Assembly: GCA_945871065.1 (NCBI GenBank)
Contig: CAMBUL010000027.1
Span: 1 to 33,923, forward strand
Source of the DNA: Chthoniobacter flavus
GTDB taxonomy: Bacteria; Verrucomicrobiota; Verrucomicrobiia; Chthoniobacterales; JACTMZ01
DNA: 33,923 nt
Reading direction: 5' to 3'
In this document: positions 9,687-18,728 of the stretch, one piece after another
Layout of the letters: each line of letters opens with the position of its first letter
How positions within the stretch are numbered: position 1 is the stretch's first letter
The notes under the pieces: model-generated
What the model saw: only the letters and a program-made list of their open reading frames with translations
What the model was told of the DNA's origin: nothing
Databases searched by the model: none
Translations under genes and position numbers: made by a program

Positions 9687-11495
9687 ATGGACCCGCAATT
9701 TTATCCCTGGATCATCCTCTTCGCCCCGCTTGTCGCGGCCGCGTTCATCCTCTTCGTTCTCCCGCGCCGCAATGTCGCCGCCGGCACGGTCGGTATCCTC
9801 ACCGTCGCGGTGACCTGTTTTCTCAGTTGGAAGGTTTTCCTCGATCCGTCCCTTGCCATAACCGCGCAAATCCCCTGGATCGAAGTCCCCGGCGTCTTCT
9901 CCGTTCCCATCGGCATCATCCTCGACAACCTCAGCCGGGTCATGCTCGTCGTTGTCACGACCATCGCCACCCTCGTCTTCATTTACTCCGCCGGCTACAT
10001 GCGCGGTGATGAAGGTATCCCGCGCTACTACGCATCGCTCTGCCTGTTCCTCTTTTCCATGCTCGGCATTGTCTTGGCCGACAACCTTGTCATGATGTTC
10101 ATCTTCTGGGAACTGGTCGGCGCCAGCTCCTACCTGCTCATCGGGCACTATTTCCGCAAAGACTCCGCGGCGGACGCCGCCAAACAGGCTTTCACCGTCA
10201 ACCGCGTCGGTGATTTCGGCTTCATGCTCGGCATCCTCATGCTCTGGTTGGCCACCGGCTCAATCATGTTCGCCGGGATCGAAGCAAACCTCCAAGCCGT
10301 CACCCTGCATCCCGGTTACTTCATTGCCGCCTGTCTGCTCATCTTCTGCGGCACTTTGGGCAAGTCCGCCCAGATGCCGCTCCACGTCTGGCTCCCCAAC
10401 TCGATGGAAGGCCCGACCCCGGTGTCCTCGCTCCTCCACGCCGCCACCATGGTCGCCGCCGGCGTCTACATGCTGGCTCGCATTTTCCCTGTTCTGCTTG
10501 CCGCTCCAGACGTCGTGCGCGATGTCATCATGTGGATCGGCGCCATCACCTGCTTCGCCGCGGGTCTGATGGCCATCCAGCAGGACGACATCAAGCGCAT
10601 CCTTGCTTATTCGACCATCTCCCAACTCGGCTACATGGTTGTCGGTATCGGCGTGGGTGCGACCAGCGACGCGGCCATGTTCCACCTTTTCACCCACGCC
10701 TTCTTCAAGTGCCTCCTCTTCCTTTGCGCGGGGTCCATCATCATCGCCCTGCACCACGAGCAGAATATCTGGAAAATGGGCGGGCTCCTCACCCGCATGC
10801 CGGTCACCGCACTCTGCATGCTGGCCGGCGGACTCGCCCTCGCCGGCGTCCCGTTCTTCAGCGGATCGTTCAGCAAGGACAACATTATCGAGTGGGCCTG
10901 GCTTAACAACCGTCCCGGATTTTGGATCACCGCCAGCGCCGTGCTCCTCACCGCCCTTTACACCTTCCGTCTTTTACTCGTCGTTCTCCTCGGCAAGCCG
11001 CGCGGTGACCATGCCGCCCGGGCCAAAGAATCCCCGCTCGTCATGACGCTTCCGCTCGTCATCCTCGCCGTTCCCGCCGTCATCGCGGGTTACCCGTGGT
11101 TCATCAGCCACTTCTTCGATATCGCCTACGCCGGTGCCCCCGCCATCGCGCATAAAATCGTCCTCGGCTTCCTCGCCTCCGGCGCCGTTCTCGCCGCATG
11201 GCTTTACCTGCGCGGGCCCGCCCGGGATCCTGTCCGCATCCCGCTCTTGGCCAACCGCCTTTACATCGACAATTTCTACAACTGGCTTGTTGTCCGGGGG
11301 CAGGGCGGGCTGGCCGTGTTCGGCTCCTGGTTCGACCGCTGGATTATTGACGGCCTGGTCGTGACCGGCAGCGCCCGCACGGTGTGGGGTGCGGGCTACC
11401 TCCTACGTCTTCTCCAGCTGGGCAACCTGCAAGCCTACGCCTTCTTCTTCGGCGCTGGCGTGCTCCTCGTCCTCTACTTCCTCGTTTTCCGCTGA
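9687..11495 (+). CDS. nuoL: NADH-quinone oxidoreductase subunit L
   Basis: 602 residues, the distal antiporter-like proton-pumping subunit of complex I, with about fourteen core helices plus the C-terminal lateral-helix region (residues about 500-602). The pump residues are present: glutamate 142 in FIFWELVGASSYLLIGHYF and lysine 226 in LGKSAQMPLHVWLPNSMEGP, followed by the conserved HAATMVAAGVYMLAR. The DDIKRILAYSTISQLGYM motif of the second half is intact. Its TGA shares one base with the ATG of nuoM. The family also includes Mrp and Na+/H+ antiporter subunits, but context settles the identity. Confidence 0.96.
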   Translation: MDPQFYPWIILFAPLVAAAFILFVLPRRNVAAGTVGILTVAVTCFLSWKVFLDPSLAITAQIPWIEVPGVFSVPIGIILDNLSRVMLVVVTTIATLVFIYSAGYMRGDEGIPRYYASLCLFLFSMLGIVLADNLVMMFIFWELVGASSYLLIGHYFRKDSAADAAKQAFTVNRVGDFGFMLGILMLWLATGSIMFAGIEANLQAVTLHPGYFIAACLLIFCGTLGKSAQMPLHVWLPNSMEGPTPVSSLLHAATMVAAGVYMLARIFPVLLAAPDVVRDVIMWIGAITCFAAGLMAIQQDDIKRILAYSTISQLGYMVVGIGVGATSDAAMFHLFTHAFFKCLLFLCAGSIIIALHHEQNIWKMGGLLTRMPVTALCMLAGGLALAGVPFFSGSFSKDNIIEWAWLNNRPGFWITASAVLLTALYTFRLLLVVLLGKPRGDHAARAKESPLVMTLPLVILAVPAVIAGYPWFISHFFDIAYAGAPAIAHKIVLGFLASGAVLAAWLYLRGPARDPVRIPLLANRLYIDNFYNWLVVRGQGGLAVFGSWFDRWIIDGLVVTGSARTVWGAGYLLRLLQLGNLQAYAFFFGAGVLLVLYFLVFR

Positions 11496-12964
11496 TGAGC
11501 CCACTCCTCTCCCTCATCCTCATTCCTCTGGTCACCGCCGCGTTTTGCATGGCTGGCTCGGCCCCGCGACGCATTTCGCTCTTCGGCGCCGGCGCCAACC
11601 TCCTCCTCAGCCTCTACCTCCTCGCGTCCTACAATCTCGAGATCGGCGGCTTCCAGTTTGTCAGTGAAAACGCGCTCTTCCCCGCTTACGGCCTCAGCTT
11701 TTCGCTCGGGGCGGACGGATTGAGCATGGTCCTTCTCCTGCTCGCCACGCTCGTCACCTTTGCCGCGGTCTGGGTCGCCCCGCCGGTCGAAAAGTCCCCT
11801 GGCATGTTCTACGCATGCCTTCTCTTTATCTCGGGCGGTGCCATCGGCGCCTTTGTTTCGATCGACCTCTTTTTCTTTTACGCTTTCCACGAACTCGCCC
11901 TCATCCCCACCTTCCTCCTCATCGGCATCTGGGGCTCGGGTGACCGCCAGCGCATCGCGTGGAAAGTGACGATTTACCTCGCCTTCGGCAGCTTCATTCT
12001 CCTTCTCGGACTCATTGGTCTCTGGCTCGCCGTACCCGAAGGCCTGCGCACCTTTGATATCCGCCTCCTCCAGCAACTCGGCTCTGCCGGCCTCCTCACC
12101 CCCGGACCCGTCGTCTACCTGCTCCTTCTTTTCGGCTTCGGCATCCTCATCGCCCTCTTCCCTTTCCACACCTGGGCGCCTGAGGCCTATGCCTCCGCCC
12201 CCGCCCCCGCCGCCATGCTGCATGCCGGGGTGCTCAAAAAATTCGGTCTCTACGGCCTCCTCCGCCTTGTCGTTCCGATCTTCCCCGAGGAAATCCAGCA
12301 GTTCGCCCATCTTGTCCTTGTTCTTCTCCTCGGCAACATCCTCTACGTCGGCTTCGTGACCCTCGCGCAGAAGCGCCTCGACCTCATGCTCGGCTACTCG
12401 AGCGTGATGCACATGGGCTACGCGTTCCTCGGCTTCGTCGCCCTCAACCAACTCGGCCTCGCCGGCCTGTCGCTCATGCTCTTCGCCCACGGACTCACCG
12501 TGGCCGCCCTCTTCGCCCTTTGCGGGGAAATCAACCGCCGCACCGGCACCCTCGAATTCTCCGAACTAGGGGGACTCGCAGGCGTCACCCCGAAACTCGG
12601 ACTCCTCTTCGGCTTCGCCGCCATGGCCTCGATCGGTCTCCCCGGCTTCGCCACCTTCGCCAGCGAAATCATGATTTTCTTCGGCGCTTTTGCCCGCGGT
12701 GCGGTCGGCAGCTTCAACTGGTTCCAAACCGCCACCGCACTCACCCTCTGGGGAGTTGTCATTTCCGCGGTCTACATGCTCCGCGCCTACCGCAACATTT
12801 TCTGGGGCGCGCGTGGATCAGCGGTCAAAGCTGACACCGGTGATATTTCCTCCGGTGTCCGCTGGGCCGTGATCATCCTCCTCGCCGTGCTGCTCCTCAC
12901 CGGCTTCCGTCCGGGCCTCTTGCTCGACTACCTCAATCCGGTCTTCGCCTACCTGCCCAGATGA
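11495..12964 (+). CDS. nuoM: NADH-quinone oxidoreductase subunit M (divergent proton-channel motif)
   Basis: 489 residues, about fourteen helices, antiporter-like subunit between NuoL and NuoN. The TM5 glutamate is present (E133 in FYAFHELALIPTF), and the TM8 lysine aligns with K249 (GVLKKFGLYGLLR). However, the residue nine before the tryptophan of PFHTW, lysine 234 in E. coli NuoM, is leucine here (L218 in GILIALFPFHTW). The usual DIKR ahead of the YSS-HMG motif is replaced (AQKRLDLMLGYSSVMHMG). These are direct readings; alignment is by eye. Start ATG 11495 overlaps the nuoL stop by one base; a frame extending further upstream lies wholly inside nuoL. The stop overlaps nuoN by 4 bp (ATGA). 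Confidence 0.92.
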   Translation: MSPLLSLILIPLVTAAFCMAGSAPRRISLFGAGANLLLSLYLLASYNLEIGGFQFVSENALFPAYGLSFSLGADGLSMVLLLLATLVTFAAVWVAPPVEKSPGMFYACLLFISGGAIGAFVSIDLFFFYAFHELALIPTFLLIGIWGSGDRQRIAWKVTIYLAFGSFILLLGLIGLWLAVPEGLRTFDIRLLQQLGSAGLLTPGPVVYLLLLFGFGILIALFPFHTWAPEAYASAPAPAAMLHAGVLKKFGLYGLLRLVVPIFPEEIQQFAHLVLVLLLGNILYVGFVTLAQKRLDLMLGYSSVMHMGYAFLGFVALNQLGLAGLSLMLFAHGLTVAALFALCGEINRRTGTLEFSELGGLAGVTPKLGLLFGFAAMASIGLPGFATFASEIMIFFGAFARGAVGSFNWFQTATALTLWGVVISAVYMLRAYRNIFWGARGSAVKADTGDISSGVRWAVIILLAVLLLTGFRPGLLLDYLNPVFAYLPR

Positions 12965-14412
12965 ACCCGCTCTACCTCGAAGTCTCCGTTGTCGTTCTGG
13001 GCATCATCATGCTCATGGCCGAAGCCTTCTCCGGCCCCGGCACCAAACGCGGCCTCGCCTACACCGGCATTCTCGGACTCCTCGCCATTTTGGGCGCCAC
13101 CTTTTTCGCCGACCCAAATGCGATGAGCGTCACCGCCGCTTACGCCAAATTCTACAGCGCAGACACCCTCGCCATCTTCCTCAAACAGTTCGCCCTCGGA
13201 ACGACCATCATCGTGCTGGTCATGGCACTCGAATACGCTCCGACGGTCGAAGCTAGTCTCCCCTCCGAACGCCGCGGAGCCGGACTCGGCGAATTCTACA
13301 CCCTCCCCGTCCTTGCTTGCGCCGGCCTGATGTGGATGGCCTCGGCCGTCGACTTCGTGATGATCTTCGTCTCGCTCGAGCTGGTCACCATCACCTTTTA
13401 CATCCTCGTCTCCTACCTCCGCCGCAACGAGAACAGCCTCGAAGCCGGCACCAAGTACCTCGTCCTCGGCGCGCTCTCAACCGGCTTCCTCGTCTACGGA
13501 ATCACTTGGATCTACGGCGTAACCGGACAATTCAACCTTGCCGCCATCGCGGCCGCACTCCCCGCCCTCGACCAAGCCACCGCGCCCGCTCTCCTCTTCG
13601 GCTTCGGCCTCGTCCTCATCGCCCTAGGGTTCAAAATTGCCGCCGCCCCTTTTCAATTCTGGGTGCCCGACGTCTACCAAGGTGCACCCACCCCGGTCAC
13701 TGCCTTCCTCTCTGTCGCTTCCAAGGCCGCCGGATTCATCGTGCTCCTGCGGGTCTTGCAAACCTTCCTTGTCGTCCCCGCCCTGCAGGAAAAAATCTTC
13801 CCCCTTCTCGCGGTCATTGCCGGTGCCACCATGATCTTCGGCAACCTCGCCGCCATCCCGCAGTCCAATCTCAAACGTCTTCTCGCTTACTCCAGCATCG
13901 GCCATGCCGGCTACCTACTCCTTGGTCTCGTCTCCATCGGTGCGCCCTTCGCCGGTACCGCCATTGTTTTCTATCTTTCCGCCTACCTCCTCATGACGCT
14001 GCTCGCCTTCCTGGTCATGACCATCGTCACCCCAGCGACGGGGGGTGATGACCTCGCCAATTTCAACGGACTCAACCAGCGCGCGCCCCACCTCGCCTTC
14101 GCCCTCATGCTGGCCATGCTCTCCCTTGCCGGCCTCCCCCTCACCGCCGGCTTTCTCGGCAAATTGTTCATCTTTGAGTGCGCCATCGAGCAGCAGCATT
14201 GGGGACTGGTCATCATCGGGGTAATCACAGTTGCCGCCGGCTTTTACTATTACCTGAAAGTGATCCGCGCCATGTATTGGCAGCAACCCGCCGACCCCGA
14301 TGCCCCCGAAATCGAAGTGAGCGGCTTGGCCAAACTGACCATCGCCCTACTCTGCGCCCTCATTATCTGGATCGGCGTCTACCCCGCCCCGCTCCTTTCC
14401 TTGCTCCCCTGA
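12961..14412 (+). CDS. nuoN: NADH-quinone oxidoreductase subunit N
   Basis: 483 residues, about fourteen helices; the antiporter-like subunit closest to NuoK. Key residues are in place: E140 in FVSLELVTITFYIL and K225 in LGFKIAAAPFQFWVPDVYQG, then PTPVTAFLSVASKAAGF. The LKRLLAYSSIGHAGYLLLG motif is normal, unlike the same site in the NuoM next door. ATG 12961 forms an ATGA overlap with the nuoM stop. It is the last nuo gene; the following kinase-like gene starts 24 bp after the stop, with no terminator between, so it may be co-transcribed. Confidence 0.95.
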   Translation: MNPLYLEVSVVVLGIIMLMAEAFSGPGTKRGLAYTGILGLLAILGATFFADPNAMSVTAAYAKFYSADTLAIFLKQFALGTTIIVLVMALEYAPTVEASLPSERRGAGLGEFYTLPVLACAGLMWMASAVDFVMIFVSLELVTITFYILVSYLRRNENSLEAGTKYLVLGALSTGFLVYGITWIYGVTGQFNLAAIAAALPALDQATAPALLFGFGLVLIALGFKIAAAPFQFWVPDVYQGAPTPVTAFLSVASKAAGFIVLLRVLQTFLVVPALQEKIFPLLAVIAGATMIFGNLAAIPQSNLKRLLAYSSIGHAGYLLLGLVSIGAPFAGTAIVFYLSAYLLMTLLAFLVMTIVTPATGGDDLANFNGLNQRAPHLAFALMLAMLSLAGLPLTAGFLGKLFIFECAIEQQHWGLVIIGVITVAAGFYYYLKVIRAMYWQQPADPDAPEIEVSGLAKLTIALLCALIIWIGVYPAPLLSLLP

Positions 14413-14436
14413 TCCGGGTTCTCCAGGCCTTCCATC

Positions 14437-15132
14437 GTGCCCGCTTCGGGGCAGGACGGGAGCCCCTCAAGACCCATCCAGAAAGACCGCGCAGTACTCG
14501 GCACCACCGCCCATCTTCCCTTCGTTACCCTTTCCCGCCAAACCGGCGCCGGTGCGGAGACCGTGGCCCGTGTTCTGGCCGAAAAACTCAACGCCAATCT
14601 TCCCAAAGACGCCCAGCCTTGGACCGTTTTCGACAAGAACCTAGTCGCCAAAATGCTGGAGGACGCCGACCTGCCGCAAGAAATTGCCAGGCTTGTCCTC
14701 GAAGACAAGGACACCACTGTGCAGGCCATCATCGGCGAGGTGCTCGGTCTCCATCCCTCAATGTGGACCATCTTCCACCATACGAGCGACACCATCCTCA
14801 AACTGGCCCGGCTTGGACGCTGCATTATTGTCGGACGAGGCGCCGAAATCATCACCGCAAGGTTGAAGTGCGGAATCCACATCCGCCTCGTCGCACCAGA
14901 AACCACACGTTTGGCCCATCTTGAAAAGCATTTTCATTGGGATGCCAAAGCCGCGGCGAAATACCTGCATGAGCATGACGAAGGCCGCCGTCGCTACGTC
15001 AAAAGCAACTTCCAGCGCGACATCGACGACCCGACCCTTTACCACGCCACGCTCAATACCGGCCTCCTCTCGTTCGACCACACCGCCGACCTCGTGGCCC
15101 GTCTCCTCACGGACCAGAGCAACCAGAGCTGA
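14437..15132 (+). CDS. Cytidylate kinase-like family protein
   Basis: 231 residues from GTG 14437. The segment FVTLSRQTGAGAETVARVLA (about 29-48) matches the ISRQ-G-GG nucleotide-binding start of the cytidylate-kinase-like family, and LARLGRCIIVGRGAEII with HIRLVAPETTR (about 125-160) matches its later conserved block. R/K-rich DEGRRRYVKSNF and YHATLNTGLLSFD follow. The family resembles CMP kinase, but most members have no proven substrate, so the true role is unknown. About 25 N-terminal residues precede the conserved core and are poorly conserved in appearance, so a shorter start is possible. It follows nuoN closely; the link to respiration is probably only positional. Confidence 0.75.
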   Translation: MPASGQDGSPSRPIQKDRAVLGTTAHLPFVTLSRQTGAGAETVARVLAEKLNANLPKDAQPWTVFDKNLVAKMLEDADLPQEIARLVLEDKDTTVQAIIGEVLGLHPSMWTIFHHTSDTILKLARLGRCIIVGRGAEIITARLKCGIHIRLVAPETTRLAHLEKHFHWDAKAAAKYLHEHDEGRRRYVKSNFQRDIDDPTLYHATLNTGLLSFDHTADLVARLLTDQSNQS

Positions 15133-15246
15133 TCAGGATCCGCAAAGTGACAATTCCGTAACATTGGACGCTCTGACAGGCCTAAGCATCACCGCATCAA
15201 TATTTTGGGTTATTCCGGAGCAGGCCAAGACATAGATTGAAAGACT

Positions 15247-15285
15247 CCCCCTCTTTACCGGAAGGTATGGGGTAATGCATTTTTT
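15247..15285 (+). terminator. Possible terminator or attenuator ahead of the purine operon
   Basis: A stem-loop TACC-GGAA-GGTA (15256-15267) with a GNRA-type tetraloop is extended by CCCC/GGGG across an internal loop (15248-15251 with 15269-15272). A run of six T follows at 15280-15285, about 25 nt before the purN start. The seven bases between stem and T-run make it a poor canonical terminator. It could end the kinase-like transcript or lie in the pur leader. Confidence 0.3.
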
Positions 15286-15309
15286 CACGCGTTGTTCGCG
15301 GCGGTCCAA

Positions 15310-15897
15310 ATGAGCGGGCCAGACCTGCTCCGCTTGGGCGTTCTCGGTTCGGGGTACGGCTCGAACTTCGCCGCCATTTGCCGCGCCATCGATCAGGGGG
15401 TGCTACCCGCGCGCATCACCGCCGTGCTCTCCGATCAGCCGGGGGCAGGGATTCTCGAACTCGGGCGCACCATTGGGGCGCGCACCGAGTGCATCGTGCC
15501 GGGTATCGCACGTGGACGCCTCGATCCCGCCACGGAGGAAAAAATTGTCGCTATCCTGCGCGAGGAAAAAGTGGAATTGGTCATCCTCGCCGGCTTCATG
15601 CGTATCATCGGTCCCGGACTTCTCGCTGCTTATCCGCGACGCATCATCAACGTGCATCCATCTCTCCTTCCCAATCACCGCGGGGCACAGGCCGCCGCCC
15701 AAGCCCTCGCCGCCGGTGATCAAGTGACCGGTTGCACCGTGCACTACGTCGACCAAGGGGTGGACACCGGCGAAATCATCGCACAACAGGAGGTGGAGGT
15801 GAGGCCGGACGACACGACCGAAACCCTCCAGGCGCGGATCCAGGTCGCGGAGCACGCTTTGCTTCCATCCGTCATTGCCACGTTTGCCCGCCCATGA
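15310..15897 (+). CDS. purN: Phosphoribosylglycinamide formyltransferase (10-formyl-THF dependent)
   Basis: Third step of IMP synthesis: transfers a formyl group from 10-formyltetrahydrofolate to GAR. 195 residues from ATG 15310; an in-frame TTG six codons upstream is less likely. The N-terminal GVLGSGYGSNFAAI binds the nucleotide. The catalytic triad residues are visible: N114 and H116 in INVHPSLLPNHRG and D152 in GVDTGEI. The usual HPSLLP(A)FPG is slightly altered to HPSLLPNHRG. First gene of the purine operon; its stop overlaps purL (ATGA). The upstream 177 bp hold only a possible hairpin. Confidence 0.95.
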   Translation: MSGPDLLRLGVLGSGYGSNFAAICRAIDQGVLPARITAVLSDQPGAGILELGRTIGARTECIVPGIARGRLDPATEEKIVAILREEKVELVILAGFMRIIGPGLLAAYPRRIINVHPSLLPNHRGAQAAAQALAAGDQVTGCTVHYVDQGVDTGEIIAQQEVEVRPDDTTETLQARIQVAEHALLPSVIATFARP

Positions 15898-18728
15898 AAG
15901 ACACGCCGCTCAGTACATCCGGGCCGTCCTTCGCTAAGGTGATCAAGCCATGCGGAGCACATCGCGACCGCGCGCTGACCAGGCAGGCCCGGCAACTCGG
16001 GTTCGCCGGTGTTTCCCTCAAGGCCTCGGACATCTTTTTTCTGCGCGGGGAAACGGACACCGCGAATTTGCGCTTCATTGTACCGCGACTGCTTGACGAT
16101 GCCCAAGGCGAAGCCGCCCGCCTCGAGGTCGGCACAACCACCGTGCCGGCCGGTCGTCTCGTCATCGAGGTGGCACGGCGGGCCGGTGTGACCGACCGCG
16201 TGGCCGCACAACTGGCTGAGAGCGCGGCGCGCAGCGGATGCCGGATCGAAGCCGCCACGGGATCGCGCTTCGAAATGACCGGCGCAGGCGAACTTCCGGA
16301 AAAAGATCTCCGCTTTCTTGTTCACAACCTTCTCTGCAATCCGGTCATCGAGACATGGTCCTTCGGTGAGGTGCAACCCGGATTCACCTCTGCGCCGGCC
16401 GAAGAATCTTCCACGGTTGAAATTGTCCCTTTGTGCGGACTGCCTCCGGAGGGGCTGGCCCGGATCAACAACGAACGTGCTCTCGCCCTCGACCCCGAAG
16501 AAATGGAGGCCGTGGCGCAATGGTTCACGGCCGAAGGACGTGATCCGACCGACGCCGAACTGGAAACCATCGCGCAGACCTGGAGCGACCACTGTTCCCA
16601 CAAGACCTTTGCCGCACGCATCGAGACCGATCAGGGCGAGGTCGTGCCCCTCTTGCGCCAGTTGCGCGAGACGACACGCGCAATGAAGGCTCCTTTCGTC
16701 ATCTCCGCCTTCGACGGCAACGCCGGTATCGTGGCCTTTGCCGACGGTGTGCGGCTCGCCATCAAGGCCGAAACGCACAACCACCCTAGTGCAATCGAGC
16801 CCTTTGGCGGAGCCAATACCGGGGTGGGTGGCGTGATCCGCGACGTCCTTGCTGCTCCCGCCCGCCCGGTGGCCCTGACCGACATCCTTTGCTTCGGTCC
16901 GCGCGAACTCGACCATCACAATCTGCCGGATGGTGTGCTCCACCCCGCGGTCATCGAGGAGGGAGTGGTCGAGGGTGTGGCCGATTACGGCAACAAAATG
17001 GGCGTGCCCACCGTGGCCGGTGCCGTCCTTTACGATACCGGTTACACCGCCAATCCGCTCGTCTTCTGCGGTTGCGTCGGCGAGGTGCTCCGGGGCTATG
17101 ACAAACTGAGCGGACCGCAACCCGGAGACCGTGTTCTGGTCGTCGGTGGGGCGACCGGACGCGACGGGATCCGTGGGGCAACCTTTTCTTCCATGACCAT
17201 GGATGCCACCACGGGCGAAGTGGCCGGGGCATCCGTGCAGATCGGCGACCCGATTATTGAACGGCTGGTAGCCGACTTGCTTGTCGAATTGCTCGACCGT
17301 CCCGATCCGCTGGTGCGCGCCTTGACCGATTGCGGGGCGGGCGGATTGTCTTCCGCGGTCGGCGAATTGGGTGAAACCACGGGTGTTTCCGTCGACCTCA
17401 TCGCCGTCGACCGCAAATATGCCGGGCTTCAGCCGTGGGAAGTCTGGCTCTCCGAAGCGCAGGAACGCATGGTCCTGGCGGTGCCGCCGGCCCAAGCGGC
17501 GGCCGTTCTCGAGCGCGCCCGTCATCTCGGCTTGTCGGCCTGCGATATCGGCGAGTTCACCGGCAACCGGCGTTTGCTCGTACGCCATGGCGCGAAGCAG
17601 GTGGTCGATTTGCCGATGGAATTTCTGCACAAAGGCCGGCCCGTCCGCCGCTTGCGTGCCGTGCTGCCCTCGCCCGACCGCAGACCCGACACCCGACACC
17701 GCAAGGCAGACATTCCCAAAACGCTTCTTGCTCTCCTCGCCCATCCGAACATCGCGTCGAAAGAAGCCATCATCCACCGCTACGACCACGAAGTCCTCGG
17801 CGCCACGGTCATCCGCCCGATGGCCGGCAGCGCTCAGTCGGGCCCGTCCGACGGGACGGTGATTGCCCCGCCGCAACGGCCGTCCGGCTTTGCCCTCGGT
17901 ATCGGGGTCAATGCACGCTACGGACTCTACGATCCGGAACACATGGCCCACGCCGTGGTGGACGAAGCCATGCGCAACATCACGGCCTCGGGTGCCGATC
18001 CGGCCCAGACCGCACTACTCGACAATTTTTCGTGGGGCGACCCGCGGCGTCCGGAAACGCTGGGTGATTTGGTTGCCACGGTGCGCGGATGTTGCGCGGC
18101 CGCCCAGCTCTACGGGGCCCCTTTTGTCTCCGGCAAGGATTCGCTGAACAACGAATACGTCGCCTCGGACGGCACCCGCCGATCCATCCCGCCAACCCTG
18201 GTCATCACCGCCCTGGCCCATGTTCCCGAAGCGGACCGGTCGATCGGCACGGCCCTGCGCGGTGCCGGTCACGTGCTGGTCCTGACCGGCCGCACCACGC
18301 GCGAATTCGGCGGCAGCCACTTCAATCTTGTCACAGATGACGAGAGCGGCACGGTGCCCGCACCCGATGCCTCGGCTCCGGCCCGCTACCGCCGCATCCA
18401 CACCCTCGTGCGCGAAGGGCTCGTTGAGTCGGCCCATGACGTCAGCGAGGGCGGCCTGGCCGTGACCCTGGCCGAAATGGCGATCGGCGGAAGGCTCGGG
18501 ATTGAGGCAACCTTGGATGATCCCGATGAATGCTCCGCGCTGTTCTCCGAGTCGCTCGGACGCCTTGTGCTTGAAGTTCGCGCCGAAAATATCCCGCGGA
18601 TTCTTGAATCCCTCGGCGCCGAGGCCAAGGTGATCGGCAAGGTGGTGAAAAGTTATCACTTGCACCTCGGGGCACGCACTTGGACCGGTACCGATCTCGA
18701 GCACGCTTGGAGGGGCTCGACGTCATGA
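15894..18728 (+). CDS. purL: Phosphoribosylformylglycinamidine synthase, synthetase subunit with fused PurS-like N-terminal domain
   Basis: Fourth step of IMP synthesis: converts FGAR to FGAM using ATP and ammonia delivered by PurQ. 944 residues, between the two common forms (about 730 for small PurL, about 1300 for large PurL). The first roughly 190 residues correspond to the PurS-like domain; no separate purS is present. Then come TWSDHCSHKTFAARI, the substrate/ATP motif ETHNHPSAIEPFGGANTGVG, the DCGAGGLSSAVGELGE region, a second AIRS-like half, and SEGGLAVTLAEMAIGG. The glutaminase domain of large PurL is missing but encoded by purQ, which starts in the ATGA of the stop. Start ATG 15894 overlaps purN by 4 bp. 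Confidence 0.93.
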   Translation: MKDTPLSTSGPSFAKVIKPCGAHRDRALTRQARQLGFAGVSLKASDIFFLRGETDTANLRFIVPRLLDDAQGEAARLEVGTTTVPAGRLVIEVARRAGVTDRVAAQLAESAARSGCRIEAATGSRFEMTGAGELPEKDLRFLVHNLLCNPVIETWSFGEVQPGFTSAPAEESSTVEIVPLCGLPPEGLARINNERALALDPEEMEAVAQWFTAEGRDPTDAELETIAQTWSDHCSHKTFAARIETDQGEVVPLLRQLRETTRAMKAPFVISAFDGNAGIVAFADGVRLAIKAETHNHPSAIEPFGGANTGVGGVIRDVLAAPARPVALTDILCFGPRELDHHNLPDGVLHPAVIEEGVVEGVADYGNKMGVPTVAGAVLYDTGYTANPLVFCGCVGEVLRGYDKLSGPQPGDRVLVVGGATGRDGIRGATFSSMTMDATTGEVAGASVQIGDPIIERLVADLLVELLDRPDPLVRALTDCGAGGLSSAVGELGETTGVSVDLIAVDRKYAGLQPWEVWLSEAQERMVLAVPPAQAAAVLERARHLGLSACDIGEFTGNRRLLVRHGAKQVVDLPMEFLHKGRPVRRLRAVLPSPDRRPDTRHRKADIPKTLLALLAHPNIASKEAIIHRYDHEVLGATVIRPMAGSAQSGPSDGTVIAPPQRPSGFALGIGVNARYGLYDPEHMAHAVVDEAMRNITASGADPAQTALLDNFSWGDPRRPETLGDLVATVRGCCAAAQLYGAPFVSGKDSLNNEYVASDGTRRSIPPTLVITALAHVPEADRSIGTALRGAGHVLVLTGRTTREFGGSHFNLVTDDESGTVPAPDASAPARYRRIHTLVREGLVESAHDVSEGGLAVTLAEMAIGGRLGIEATLDDPDECSALFSESLGRLVLEVRAENIPRILESLGAEAKVIGKVVKSYHLHLGARTWTGTDLEHAWRGSTS

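Noticed and set aside
11474-12490. Glu-rich 338-codon open frame on minus
   Set aside because: Antisense to nuoM; the Glu/Lys richness reflects reading the complement of Leu/Phe/Ser codons.
15744-17951. 735-codon open frame on minus
   Set aside because: Runs antisense to purL, which has all expected motifs; the antisense protein has shadow-type composition (His, Arg, Asp, Gly-rich) and no recognisable domain.
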